This document shows, in pieces, positions 23,931 through 35,007 of a stretch of 64,000 nucleotides of DNA. Each line of letters starts with the position of its first letter. Within the stretch, counting starts at the first letter, position 1. The position numbers and the translations under genes are program-made. The notes under the pieces were generated by a model. It searched no databases. It was not told where the DNA came from and saw only the letters and a list, made by a program, of their open reading frames with translations. This stretch comes from Umbilicaria muhlenbergii. Lineage: Eukaryota > Ascomycota > Lecanoromycetes > Umbilicariales > Umbilicariaceae. The DNA is taken from NCBI GenBank assembly GCA_000611775.1, contig KK106985.1, positions 1,536,291-1,600,290 of the forward strand, written 5' to 3'.

Positions 23931-24801
23931 ATGGATGACGCTCAAGAATACCGGGAAACCACCGTCAAACCAAGAAAAAAGATCGAATTCAAGGGAGACA
24001 TTTATGATCTGCCCAAGGATTTTGAGTAGTCAAGTGAGCCATGGGTCTCTACGAATTCTGAGATCTTCGGGATACCCAAATACTGCGACGGCACACCATT
24101 TCCAGCCAATTACTTGGAGCACGAAACTGTCGTCGTATACCCTTCCGACAAATGCCCAAGAAGTGACGGTGTGGATAATGTTCTGGATATTGTGTCGCTC
24201 TTCGAAAAGGAGGATCTACGCTGCTGTATCCTTGATGTGGTGGCGCTTCAATACTATGGATCTGAGACTTGGTAATGTGGGTGTCGTTATTACTCGACGC
24301 GATCGCGGCTACATGTTGATGTTGTAGACCTAGGATTGGTACATATGCGTACCCACTCCCTCACTTTCGAAAGCAGCAGACCTGCTCAAGGTCAGGTCTC
24401 AGAAGTATACACCGTTCGCTCCTGATTGTCGACTCGCAGATCAGCCGACGAGGAAATGGCCACGTTTCAAGTTGGTTGGAATCAAGCTATTTGTCCTCCT
24501 GGTCCCTCTGGTCCCTGCGGATGAGATGCGATTTGCAATCGACCAAAGAGACAGTATAGTTCGCGGAAAGACGGGCTTACCCTTCCCATCGCTTCCGGCA
24601 TTCGTGCAAAGTTTGCTTGATTCCGAAAATCTCCTCGACCTCGAGGATGTTATTGATGCTATGAACTTGGCGGAGGATTGGGCTGCTGCCAATGGTGTTG
24701 AGGTTTCTGACCAGCCGTATCCAGGGGTTCAAGCTTCTCCGAAGTGGGCGTTGGGAGAGGTCTACGAGGACGAGACAGACGCGGGTGGGTTGGAAGTATG
24801 A
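23931..24801 (+). pseudogene. Decayed gene of a conserved fungal hypothetical family
   Basis: From ATG 23931 the frame reads MDDAQEYRETTVKPRKKIEF, meets an in-frame TAG after PKDFE, and continues in the same frame with VVVYPSDKCPRSDG, VDNVLDIVSLFEKED and CCILDVVALQYYGSETW to a second stop. The next ~180 bp are scrambled. Homologous-looking sequence resumes with QKYTPFAPDCRLADQPTRKW and PRFKLVGIKLFVLLVP and runs to 24801 via PFPSLPAFVQSLLDSENLLD and LEDVIDAMNLAEDW. This order resembles an ascomycete hypothetical family of about 250-300 aa that I recall only loosely, possibly nucleotidyltransferase-like. Introns cannot explain both stops. Its 3' end overlaps the opposite-strand gene below. Confidence 0.5.
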
Positions 24802-25480
24802 TCCCAAGATATACGCAACAAGGTACAGGAGGCACAAAGAACGAGATCCAAGAAAGACGGGGAATTTTTAATTGAGGTTGCTTTGCAATGCTGCCCTTGA
24901 TGCTTTAGGTCCTCCTTCAAGCACTTGATACATTCAATTTGAGAAGATTGTGACAAAACCCCAAGCGTTGCAAGTAACACAAATGCCACTCCGTTGACAA
25001 TAACTACAACACACAGATAACCCTTATAAGGGTACGTTTGTATGGATTTCAACCCGATTAGCTTTGTGAAGGGTTCGATCGCGCAGCTTGCGGCGCGAAA
25101 TGTGGCTACGGGCGTACAAATCAATAGCCGCCAGGATTGTTGTGGATCAAGCCAGGAAGCCTTGCAGAGAGTCATGCTGCGCACAAGGTAGTCGTAGAAT
25201 AGTGTGCCATCAGCGTGTGAATAGTTGCTGAGAGCCAAGAATACTTCCAGTGCTGTTACGCAACGGGACGCTCCCCCTTCTCGTACAGTCCATGTTACGG
25301 CGGCCTCCTGGGTTGACCGTCAAGGATCCCATGGTACTATCTCTGGAAATCAAGAGCAACATGATTCCAGAGTAAGAGAACAGCAATGAGCTCAAGCTAG
25401 GACCTCCAAAGTCGAGACCGCTTGTAAAGAGGCTATGAACGTGTACGGGGTATAATAGTGTACCTGATTACCTGGTTGAC
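24762..25480 (-). CDS. Possible membrane protein, unrecognised, gene model uncertain
   Basis: Two coding-like segments on the minus strand. The upstream one reads SGLDFGGPSLSSLLFSYSG and IMLLLISRDS. The downstream one, from an acceptor CCCAG at about 25310, reads EAAVTWTVREGGASRCVTAL, EVFLALSNYSHADGTLFYDY, LVRSMTLCKASWLDPQQSWR and ends with a membrane span CVVVIVNGVAFVLLATLGVL and a polar tail. Joining them needs an intron of about 30 nt, unusually short, so a missed exon or a one-base frameshift is possible. No family recognised. Confidence 0.35.
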
Positions 25481-26081
25481 TATGAGCGATGTCAATGTTA
25501 GATCACTATGCCGTGCATGCGAGAATGCGTTGCATATCAGCATATGTTACCTTACATGTCGCCATCAGGACTATCTACCTACGCCATTCGACCTTGAGAT
25601 CACGCGCAAATCGAGCCCCTGAAAGATCACTACCAACTCATGTCCTGCGAAATGCCAATGTAGCCCCCATCGATTGTCTCTCCATCATCTCCAAATCATC
25701 ATTTCATGACGCGATCAGACAACTCTCACAGAACAGTAACATGCATGACCCTCATCCGAGGAAATATCTGGTGCATTGATCTTCCAAGCGTCAAACGACC
25801 CAGGAGCGCTCATCATCCAGTTTCCAGTATCCAAACATGGCTCGCACCCCAACGTTGTTACCAAACGAGCTGCTCAGGCTACCACAGGGTCGCGTGCTTG
25901 GTAAGACACACCCTGAGCACCGCTATGAACGTCAGTTAGTTTGGCGATCCACATTCTTTTGACTGGGGCTCATGGGGCCACTGGGCTGGTCGGGCACTAT
26001 GGTTAAGGTTTAGGTGCTAAGTTTGAGGAGACCCCATCATGCATTGGCGTCCCGTCTTGGTGCTCGTGCTACCTTACTTCA
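25481..26081. other. Intergenic, 5' flank of DUG2
   Basis: A short open frame from an ATG at about 25836 reads MARTPTLLPNELLRLPQGRV and stops after about 40 residues. It could be a leader ORF or chance. No other feature. Confidence 0.4.
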
Positions 26082-29000
26082 ATGGCATATCGACGTCCTG
26101 AATTGCAAACAAAAAGGGATGAAGACTTTACTGACACAGACCATGGAGACTCAGATACAGCTCCCGAAATCAGTGGTCTTGACGGCGCTCAGGCACAGAG
26201 GGCGGTCAACGCTTCCTCACCAGCCCTTCTCCATACGGTCAAAAACCAGAGGTCGATACTAGCTCTTGTGGTGTCCAATTCGAATATATACGCGGGAACG
26301 CAAGGCGGCGAATTATTAGTCAGTCACTGACGGAGTCATAAGTTTCCCCCACTTATTGACTGGCTGATGCAACGGTAGACCTGGTCTCTGGAAACCTACG
26401 AGTTGCTCCACACTGTTGCTGCACACAGAGGCAGCATACTGTGCCTCTTCCTGTCGCAGGACGGCAGGCTTCTCTTTTCCAGCGCTGGCGATGCGATTGT
26501 AAACGTAAGAGAACCCTAAACCTTCCGACTATTCGTCAACTAACCCTAAGCAGGTCTGGTGTACCAAGACTCTCGACCGACTTTACTCCATCTACTCTAC
26601 ATATGACGTAGGCGATGTTTTCTGCATTGCATACTCTTCAGACCTGCAAACCACGTATCTAGGGGCTCAGAACACAAGCATTCAAGTACACAAACTCGGC
26701 CACCGTTTTCTTGCCGTACTTGTATCTGACCATTGCTAGTGGTATGACTTGTCGCAACGAGACAATCGGCCTCCGCCGAATTTAGCCTTCCACCCTGCCC
26801 AGCGAAGTCACCGTTTCTTTGACTCGAAAGGACCAGGCGGCGTCAGTACCCCTCGACCAGCCTCACCAGGCGAGCCTCGAGTGTTTGGCGGGCGAGAGCT
26901 TGAAATTGATAAGGAACATATATGGCAGTACGCCCACTACGGCTATGTCTACTGCATGCTACTGGCCAAAGGCCTTTATGGTAATGAGGCTGATGAAGAG
27001 ACTCTTATATCCGGGGGCGGTGACGGCACCATTAAGCTCTGGCGACTGGATCGCAGTGCTAGTGGGGCTATCAAGGACCCAATATCTTTAGAAAACGGCG
27101 ATGACTCAATTCTGGCATTGGCACTAGACGTAACTTTTCTATATAGCGGACGGCTAGAGGGGGATATCAACGTCTGGGATCTCGATACTCGTCAGCTAAT
27201 ACGTAGGGTCAAAGCTCATACAGTCGACGTGCTCACGCTAGCTGTAGGACATGGGCTGATCTTTAGCGGTGGGGCGAACGGTTACGTCAAGGTGAATATA
27301 TGTGACGTTTTACTGATGGTAGGGCAAAGCTGATGGAAATACAGAAATTCAATCAACGATACGAATGTATCAGCCGGTGGAAGGCTCACGACGAGTTAAT
27401 ACTTGCTTCAGCTGTTGCGTCACACAAGGGTAAAGACATATTGGTGACGGGAGGCAACGACGATTGCGTTGCCATATGGGATATCGGAGAGTGTATTCAG
27501 CAGCCGCCCAAATCACCAAGAACCAGTAACGGTGCGTTCTCACGGAAAACCTCTAAATCATGTGGCTAATTTAAGTGGTCAGAGCAATTGATCGAATCGC
27601 TAGCCAAGCTAGTTTCGTACCGAACTGTGTCCTCAAAGCCAGAGTATGCTGAGGACTGCCGCCGTGGTGCATCCTGTCTCCGAAGCCTCTTCAAACGATT
27701 CGGTGCGGCCACAGAGATGCTCAATACCGAAGACAATAGGAATCCTATTGTATTCGCTCGTTTCAAGGGCAAGCCTACGCAGGAGAAACCAGGAAAAAAG
27801 ATTCTCTTCTACGGACATTACGATGTGATTGCTGCGGAAAATGAGCAGCAGAAATGGATCGTCGATCCCTTCAACATGCAAGGCATCAACGGCTATCTGT
27901 ATGGGCGAGGCGTATCTGATAACAAAGGCCCAGTCCTTGCGGCGCTGTACGCCGTTGCAGATCTGGTGGCTGAACAGAAGCTTGTCTCTGATGTTGTCTT
28001 CATAATTGAGGGCGAGGAAGAATGCGGCTCCCGAGGTTTCGAAAATGCGATCAAGAAAAACAAGCATGTCATAGGGGACATTGACTGGATTTTGCTGGCC
28101 AACAGCTACTGGTTGAATGACGACTATCCTTGCCTTACCTATGGGCTAAGAGGAGTAGTGCATGCCACTATTCAAGTCGAGAGTGATCAGCCTGATCTAC
28201 ATAGTGGCGTGGACGGAAGTCATCTGATGGACGAAGCGGTCAAGGATCTTGTCATGCTACTTGCTACCTTAAGCGGCCCTAATGGGGGCGTGAACATTCC
28301 GGGCTTTTATGATCCCATTTTACCGGTCACAAATGCTGAAAACGAGCGCTATGATGCGATAAGTAACACACTTCTTCAAGGTAATCCAGAATTAGGGGAT
28401 GCAGAGACCCTGACCGCTTCGCTGAAGGCAAGATGGAGGGAACCCTCGCTCACAATACATCGCTTCAAGACTTCAGGCCCAGCAAACTCGACCATCATCC
28501 CTCATGTTGCTAGCGCTGTCCTCTCCATGCGGTTAGTCCCCGATCAAGAAACGACCAGAATACAGCAAGCCATGGTAGCGTACTTAGATGTCCAATTCAA
28601 GAAGCTCCACACCTCGAACAAGCTTACGGTCAAGATCGATCATCAAGCTGAGCCTTGGCTTGGGGACCCGGAAAACCAGATCTTTCAGACGCTCGAAGAG
28701 GCCATATTGCAGGTCTGGGGCCCTATCGGACATGGCCGCCGAGGTTCTGTACCAGCCAGTAAAGTCTCGACCAGGAAATCTACCAACAGCCTGCCCAGTC
28801 CGACAAAGACCACAGCGAATAGTCTGATAGGCGCAAAACCTGTTCCGGCTACGTCTTCGACCCTCACAAATGGCAGCGATCACGCTTCACAGGCTACGGC
28901 AGACACGGCTACCAGCATTACAAGGCGGCAATCTGAGGACCACTCCAGTCAGGTCTCACAGAAGCCGCTGTACATCCGTGAAGGTGGCTCTATTCCAGCG

Positions 29001-29162
29001 ATCCGCTTTCTCGAGAAAGAGTTCAATGCACCAGCTGCACATTTGCCTTGCGGTCAAGCTAGTGACAGCGCACATCTGGACAATGAACGATTGAGGCTTT
29101 CGAATCTTTACAAAAGTAGAGAGATCTTCAAAAGAGTTTTTAGCGAGCTTCCCCTGAAATAG
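26082..29162 (+). CDS. DUG2: Dug2-type WD40 plus M20 peptidase, glutathione degradation
   Basis: In yeast, Dug2 pairs with the amidotransferase Dug3 to cleave the gamma-glutamyl bond of glutathione; Dug1 finishes the job. Exons 26082-26318, 26379-26504, 26554-26685, 26740-27291, 27345-27531 and 27583-29162 give 937 aa (yeast 878). Residues ~1-410 form a WD40 propeller with TIKLWRLD, INVWDLD and CVAIWDIG ends. From ~415 is the M20 metallopeptidase: FYGHYDV (metal ligand), GVSDNKGPVLA, IEGEEECGS (catalytic Glu and ligand), DLHSGVDG and, at the end, YIREGGSIP and ASDSAHLDNE. An insert of ~80 Ser/Thr-rich residues interrupts the peptidase between VWGPIGHG and the REGGSIP block. All splice joints keep phase. 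Dug1 and Dug3 are not in this window. Confidence 0.94.
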
Positions 29163-30068
29163 AGATGGAAGAGATGGTTGATCCCACAGCAGTCTGATAA
29201 ACTTCTATTCTATCTGACTTTAGATCTACTATACCCCTTGAGCGTGATTTCTGTTGCACAAAGCCCTCGAGCAGAGAGGGCCGTCAGAGCGATGCTCTGC
29301 CATAAACGAATAGATTTTGAAGTGTAAGAGCAGATTACCAGCAAAAGTGTTTGCTCTGAACACCAAATAGCAGCCGAAATAATGAAAACATCCACGAAGG
29401 CCCGAATGATGACGGAAAGAAACAGGGACAAGCAAAAATGTCCTGCAGAGTGGGACATGAACTAAAGACTCTCATGGGATCGAGTACGTTCTCCCGTCCT
29501 GTATCAACTTGGTACGCTTAAATCGAGCAATCTTCGTACCATAAGCGCAATAGCCACGAGAATGCTCCGTGAAGGTATGGCATCAAGTCTCACATCCGTG
29601 CTGGAGAAATCATATGACGATTTACACCATAGCTATTGCAGTGTGAAGGGCATAAGAACAGAGCACCTGTTTTCTGTTGTTCGACGCTTCTACAAATCGT
29701 ATATCAATCAGGAGTACGAGTACGATGGCGAAGTCTGACAGTCCACACAGTTTACGCAGCCTTGGCACTTGGCCCGAGCGCCCCGAGATCCCTGTAGGGC
29801 CAAAAGTTCGGCAGCATCATCGCCTTCGACAATTACCTATTAGAATATCGACATCTACATCAAGGATACCGCAGCACTAAAAGACAACTCTGTCACCGTC
29901 GGGCAAACTCGTTCTCACAGTCTACAAAGGTGCCAACTCGACTCGGCGGGTAGTCTAGCGCAGGCACGTGCGATACATGCTCCGCTAAGCCAGTGTTGGA
30001 TATCCACTTCATCGACTCTTCCCATACGCATCTAACGGTATCGCGGCGGGCAGTGGATCGAGAACAGT
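29163..30068. other. Intergenic, no recognisable gene
   Basis: 3' flank of DUG2 and 5' flank of TIM17. Short open frames on both strands show no domain or splice partner. Confidence 0.55.
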
Positions 30069-30808
30069 ATGGATCACACGCGGGATCCGTGTCCATGGGT
30101 GGCGCTGAGTGACTTTGGTGGCGCGTTCTGTATGGGGGTATGTTCATCGTCTTCCTCCTTACCGTTCCCCTAGCATCAGGGTTACAACTCTTCGTCTGAT
30201 ATTCGCGCCCATGCTGACTATCTTCTGTAACTGTATAGGCTATAGGCGGAGCGGTATGGCATGGTGTCAAAGGCTTCCGAAACAGTCCGTACGGCGAGCG
30301 GCGGATAGGGGCACTCACGGCTATCAAAGCACGAGCGCCGGTCTTAGGCGGTAATTTCGGGGTGTGGGGTGGGCTGTTTTCGACGTTCGATTGTGCTGTT
30401 AAGGGGATTAGGAAGAAGGAAGATCCGTATAATGCTAGTGAGTAGTTGCCCTTGGGGAATATGGCAGACTCTGCTGGAGGTAGATAGGAGGGACTATGAG
30501 GCTGACGACTCGCTATGAATAGTTATTGCGGGATTCTTTACAGGTGGTGCGCTTGCTGTCAGAGGTGGGTTGAAGGCAGCGCGGAATTCGGCGATAGGAT
30601 GTGCCTGTCTACTGGCAGTTATAGAGGGAGTGGGGATCGGTTTCCAGAGGATGATGGCCGAGAACACGAGATTAGACGTACGTATTCAGGCCTCAATCTG
30701 TGGTTCACTTCCAGCAGCAGTGGCGGTGGCTGATCTTTCAATTAGATACCTGCACCTCCGCCTCCTCCAGCGGCTGCGGAAGGCAGCCAGTCACCTATGC
30801 TTGCTTGA
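30069..30808 (+). CDS. TIM17: Tim17, inner-membrane translocase subunit
   Basis: Core subunit of the TIM23 complex that moves presequence proteins into the mitochondrial matrix and inner membrane. Four exons, 30069-30137, 30239-30437, 30523-30677 and 30746-30808, give 161 aa (yeast 158). It opens with the family-typical [20 protein letters not shown], followed by [19 protein letters not shown], the conserved Arg-rich loop [59 protein letters not shown] and [18 protein letters not shown]. Four membrane helices with Gly-rich packing faces are visible. The C-terminus is a short Pro/Ala tail encoded by the last exon. The open frames are short because of the introns, so the gene is easily missed. 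Confidence 0.95.
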
Positions 30809-31503
30809 TTTCTTTCCGTTGCCCACAATTGGCGTAAGAATACTCCACTCTGTCTAATGCCGCGAAGGTTTTCAATGGGAAAGACTGCGGTCACAAGGCA
30901 TCATGTTAAGGGGGCCTACTTCCTGCCACCGGTCCTGTTCAGCTTCAGTCTTATGCATTAAAGAAATTTTCCGGCATGGCGTGTTGCATGGGCGGGGCAA
31001 TGGCTTGGGTTGTATATAGATGTACATTTGGATCTGGTTATCAAATCCCTGGCTATGCTCAAGGTCAATACTTGCTTCCTGTGGCAAGCCTCATCTATGG
31101 GCTATTGGCCAACTTTGACTGCCGGTATACGGCCTGCCTGGAATTACGTTCTGCTGTAAAGCTGTTCAAGACGAGCACGGAAATCCAACCTTTTTCTATG
31201 GAACAATGCGACCTTATCGAAAGCCCTCCCATTCAAAGCATTATGCATGAGATTCCCATGTATCTCTGGAGCTAAGAGTGCTCCGTCATTGTTGTCGCAC
31301 AATGCCCTTGCATCGAGGTACCTATGCGATCATGACTATCACCCAGACGTTGGATCAATCCAGCGGCAGTAGGCTTCCTCGGCGATAAGTGCAAGGGTTG
31401 TATATCCACAGTATGCAGATTGAGGAGCGGGATGGCTCAAGAGTTCTTCCTTGATTGAGTTACGTCGAGGGTCTCATTGGTAGTCTGTCAACTCAGACGT
31501 GGC
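30809..31503. other. Intergenic between convergent TIM17 and deaminase genes
   Basis: Both flanking genes end here. A 99-codon frame at 30976-31275 (+) is unsupported. Nothing else seen. Confidence 0.5.
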
Positions 31504-32046
31504 TCATTTTGCCGGCTGCTTCTCCTCTTTCTCATGACCTGCAGTGGCAATCTCCAGGATCTCCCGCTCAAACCCGGCAACATGAACATACTTGACACCC
31601 ACAGCCTCCAATTTGACCCTGCCAGTATTCTCGCCCACAAACTTCTCCGGCTCCGTCACTCCAACATACACGGTTTGAATGCCTCCGGAGCCAGCCTTTC
31701 GCGTTTGCAAAATCCTTTCCACGCATGATAGGTTGCCGCTGAGTCTCTTCACGCATGGCTCCATTGTGGTGTAGATGACAGTTTGAGGAGGAAGTCTCTC
31801 CCCGACTGCTTCCTCTGAGATCCTTTGCGCGGCTGCTATCTTCTGCAGACAGCATTGCTCGGCGTGTGTGTTCCCGGGCAGTTCTAATGTGTGACCTGTA
31901 GCTAGGATTCTGTTTCGCTCTTGGTCGACCAGGACGGCACCGACGCGGAAGTTCGATGGCCGTGGAGGGGATTTTTGGGCAAGGGATATAGCGAGGCGCA
32001 TGTAGGCTGCGTGGTCTTCGGGAGCTATTGGTGGCGGGTCTGCCAT
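31504..32046 (-). CDS. Deaminase of the RIB2/DRAP type (riboflavin synthesis)
   Basis: Single exon, 180 aa, of the cytidine/deoxycytidylate deaminase fold. The zinc site is complete: THAEQCC gives the His ligand and proton-shuttling Glu, and MEPCVKRLSGNLSCVERI gives the two Cys ligands with the longer spacing seen in RibD/Rib2-type deaminases. NFRVGAVLVDQE is the substrate-binding first strand. In fungi this protein (Rib2 deaminase domain) removes the amino group from the reduced pyrimidine intermediate of riboflavin synthesis in the cytosol. Start ATG MADPPPIAPEDHAAYM. The yeast Rib2 N-terminal pseudouridine synthase domain is absent, as in many ascomycetes. A different nucleotide-type substrate cannot be excluded. 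Confidence 0.8.
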   Translation of the reverse strand: MADPPPIAPEDHAAYMRLAISLAQKSPPRPSNFRVGAVLVDQERNRILATGHTLELPGNTHAEQCCLQKIAAAQRISEEAVGERLPPQTVIYTTMEPCVKRLSGNLSCVERILQTRKAGSGGIQTVYVGVTEPEKFVGENTGRVKLEAVGVKYVHVAGFEREILEIATAGHEKEEKQPAK

Positions 32047-32799
32047 GGCTGTTTGAGGTCCCGTGGTGATTGAAAGGTCGATGATGAATATGCTCAGGGA
32101 CGTCGTAGGGCCATGTCCAGAACGGCTCCACGGCTAACTACCTACCTAGTCTTCAGTCCGAAATCTTCCCAGGGATTGTCAGCCTTCTCAGGCAATCCTA
32201 CCGAGGCGCAGTCGTCTGCTGCGCTCGCAGCGGAAGAGGCCTCACTTCAGCTTGTTCCACAGCAACAAGAGCTCTGAAGCGAGCATCCATAGTGCTGCAC
32301 GTTACCGAGTGCTCTGACTGGCACCTTCGGCATGTCCGAATATGACTCCTTACTGTTGGACCATCGCTGAGGGTCTCCCCAGTCTCTTCACGCAGAAGCG
32401 GTCACTCGATTGCTGTGGCTTCGGAGCCAGGTTGCTCCGCACATCAGACGACTTGCGAGTTACGGCGAACGGGTACGGGTCGACCGAAGACATCATCAGC
32501 GTACGCGCCCCCCGGCCGCCCCAGTCAGAAATGGGCGTAGAGGCAGCCATCGTTACTATTGATGATACCACCTATATGACTTGCACTCGTAGTAATCTTG
32601 CATATTCTCCATCTCTTAGAAACATATCACTGAGACTTTTACATATCTTGACGTCTTATAATATGACTTCGTAACAGTCCAGCACAACCACATCAACGCG
32701 GCCTGGTGCCTACATACATATATTTACCCCATTTTTGTTTCGCAGCAAGACACTGTTCTGATTCGTTCGTCTGGGGAGTGCCTGTGAGATTCCGCAAAC
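32047..32799. other. Intergenic, divergent promoters of deaminase and P450 genes
   Basis: 753 bp between two divergent start codons. The short frame at 32342-32674 (+) has no recognisable domain. No specific regulatory motif identified. Confidence 0.5.
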
Positions 32800-34552
32800 A
32801 TGGCCGCCCCTTGGCAAATATCTGCGTTATTCTCGTGCGCCGCCTCAGTGCTTCTTGTACAACTAGCCCCGCAGCTCTCCATTTCAGCATCTTACGTGCG
32901 CGCCTTCTCAATCATCTTTGGCCTCCAGCTTTTGGCTTTGGCGGTTTGGACAGTCATAATATATCCAAAACTATGGAGTCCGCTCCGACATCTGCCTCAC
33001 CCGACAGTAAGTTCGTCCCGCCCGAATCGCCAAAGGCAATGAACTGACTTGTTTTGCTTACTAGGATGGTTCTTTCTTCAATGGACACTTCAGCCGCATT
33101 TTAAAGGATCCATCGGGCATACCCCAACAGCAGTGGACTAATGAGATACCCAACGATGGACTGATCCGGTATACTGCCTTGTTCAATGCCGAGAGAGTTC
33201 TTGTCACGAGCTGGGAAGGTATAGGGGAAGTCCTGGTCAAGAAAAACTACGATTTCATCAAGCCAACACAGGTGCGGAATGGACTCGGCAGATTGTTGGG
33301 AGTTGGGATTTTGCTGGCAGAAGGCGAGGAACACAAGGTACGGCACAACAGGCAGTCGCAGGCGGAATGACTGGGTTCTAACACTCATACATAGACTCAA
33401 CGCAAAAACCTCATGCCTGCTTTTAACTACCGACATGTCAAGGATTTATATCCGGTTTTCTGGACAAAATCTTGCGAGATGGTACAAGCCATCATGTCAG
33501 AAATTTCACAAGAGCCAAGTGAGGAACAGCAAACCCCGTCGGCAGTTGTTGAGATTGCAGGCTGGGCTAGTCGTGCCACCCTCGACATCATTGGCGTCGC
33601 CGGAATGGGTCAGGACTTCAATGCCATCAAAGACCCAAATACCGAGCTTAACAGAACGTACCGGAAGGTCTTTCAGCCAACCAAAGAAGCACAAATGCTC
33701 GGATTGCTTAGCCTCGTCCTACCAATATGGATAGTCCGCGCATTGCCAGTCCAACGCAACGACGACATTGTAGTCGCTGCCAGTACCATCAGAAGGGTAT
33801 GCCGACAACTCATACACCAGAAGCAAGAGAAACTAGACAACAAGGAGAAGAGGGTAGATGTTGATATCCTCTCAGTAGCTCTTGAATCTGGCGGCTTTAG
33901 TGAGGAGAACCTTGTTGACCAAATGATGACCTTTCTGGCCGCTGGACACGAAACTACCGCTACTGCCATGACATGGGCTGTCTTTATGTTGTGTAAGCAC
34001 CCAGAGATCCAGACCAGACTCCGCGCAGAAGTGCGAGAGCATCTTCCTTCCATCGACGACTCTTCGACGATAGTTACCGACAAGGTACTGGACAAACTCC
34101 CCTACCTCCACGCTGTCTGCAGCGAACTCCTCCGAGTGTACGCGCCAGTGCCCATGACACTTCGTGAGGCGGCCAAGGACACTTCAATCCTTGGTGAGTT
34201 TATACCCAAGGGCACTAGAGTCATTCTCGCGCCTTGGGCTACCAACATGTCGACGGCCCTATGGGGCGAAGACGCCAGCAAATTCAATCCTGACCGGTGG
34301 ATGGGTCCGGGACGGACGAACAATGGTGGCGCCAAGAGTGCCTACGCCTTCTTGACTTTTCTACACGGGCCACGGAGTTGCATTGGGCAAACGTTTGCGA
34401 AGGCGGAGTTTGCATGTCTGTTGGCTGCGACTGTGGGGAGGTTTGAGATGGAGTTGGAAACTAAGGATATTGTTATTCAAATTAAGGGAGGGATAACCGC
34501 GAGACCGAAGGATGGCCTGAGGGTTAAGATAAGGCCGATTGAGGGTTGGTAG
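32800..34552 (+). CDS. Cytochrome P450 monooxygenase
   Basis: Heme-thiolate monooxygenase, ER-anchored; substrate unknown. Exons 32800-33006, 33065-33337 and 33395-34552 give 545 aa. An N-terminal hydrophobic segment (ALFSCAASVLLVQLAP, AFSIIFGLQLLALAVWTVII) is followed by the Pro-rich hinge LRHLPHPT. The helix-I oxygen-binding motif is AAGHETTATAMTW, the K-helix ExxR is ELLR (in AVCSELLRVYAPVP), the PERF-like region is NPDRWMGPG, and the heme-binding loop is FLHGPRSCIGQTFAKAE with the Cys ligand. All key residues are present. Sequence style resembles the CYP4/CYP52-like fatty-acid-type fungal families, but I cannot assign a CYP number. No biosynthetic backbone gene lies nearby, so a cluster role is not indicated. 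Confidence 0.93.
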
Positions 34553-35007
34553 TCTCGTCTCTTAGCAAGGCCTTGTTAGCGAAATTGGAGTAATCGCTTT
34601 GACGGTCTTATGTGGTGGAGGTTCCTTGACCATATTTAAGGGCGGATGGTAGTTGGCTTCGTTGTTTATTAGCTACTTTGATATCGATAGGGGAAATGTC
34701 CTGTTTCAACGCAGTAGTGCGATTGATACTTCGAATATATTAAATAGAACACAGCTATTCAGTACAGCCAATATGCCGACTGCTCATGGCTGTAGGATTA
34801 ATTAGTTCTACGATGTGACTTATTCCAGGGCCAAGTTCTACATGAGATCACTATAATAAACATCGCTCCATCTATTTATCCATCCACTCCTCCAGCCCAA
34901 CCGAGGAACACAACATCCAGACTCCAATCCCATCCCCACAGCACCCCCCACCCCCCACCCCACAAACCCACCCCACAAACCCACCCCACAAACCAACCAA
35001 CCAAACC
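34553..35007. other. Intergenic with C/A-rich repeat before the asparaginase start
   Basis: At about 34950-35004, just before the ATG, units like CCACCCCACAAAC repeat three to four times and pass into CCAA repeats. The rest shows nothing recognisable. Confidence 0.6.

Noticed and set aside
25836-25960. Short frame MARTPTLLPNELLRLPQGRV as the first exon of DUG2
   Set aside because: It does not join in phase by a clear splice to the WD40 exon, whose own ATG at 26082 gives a complete protein.
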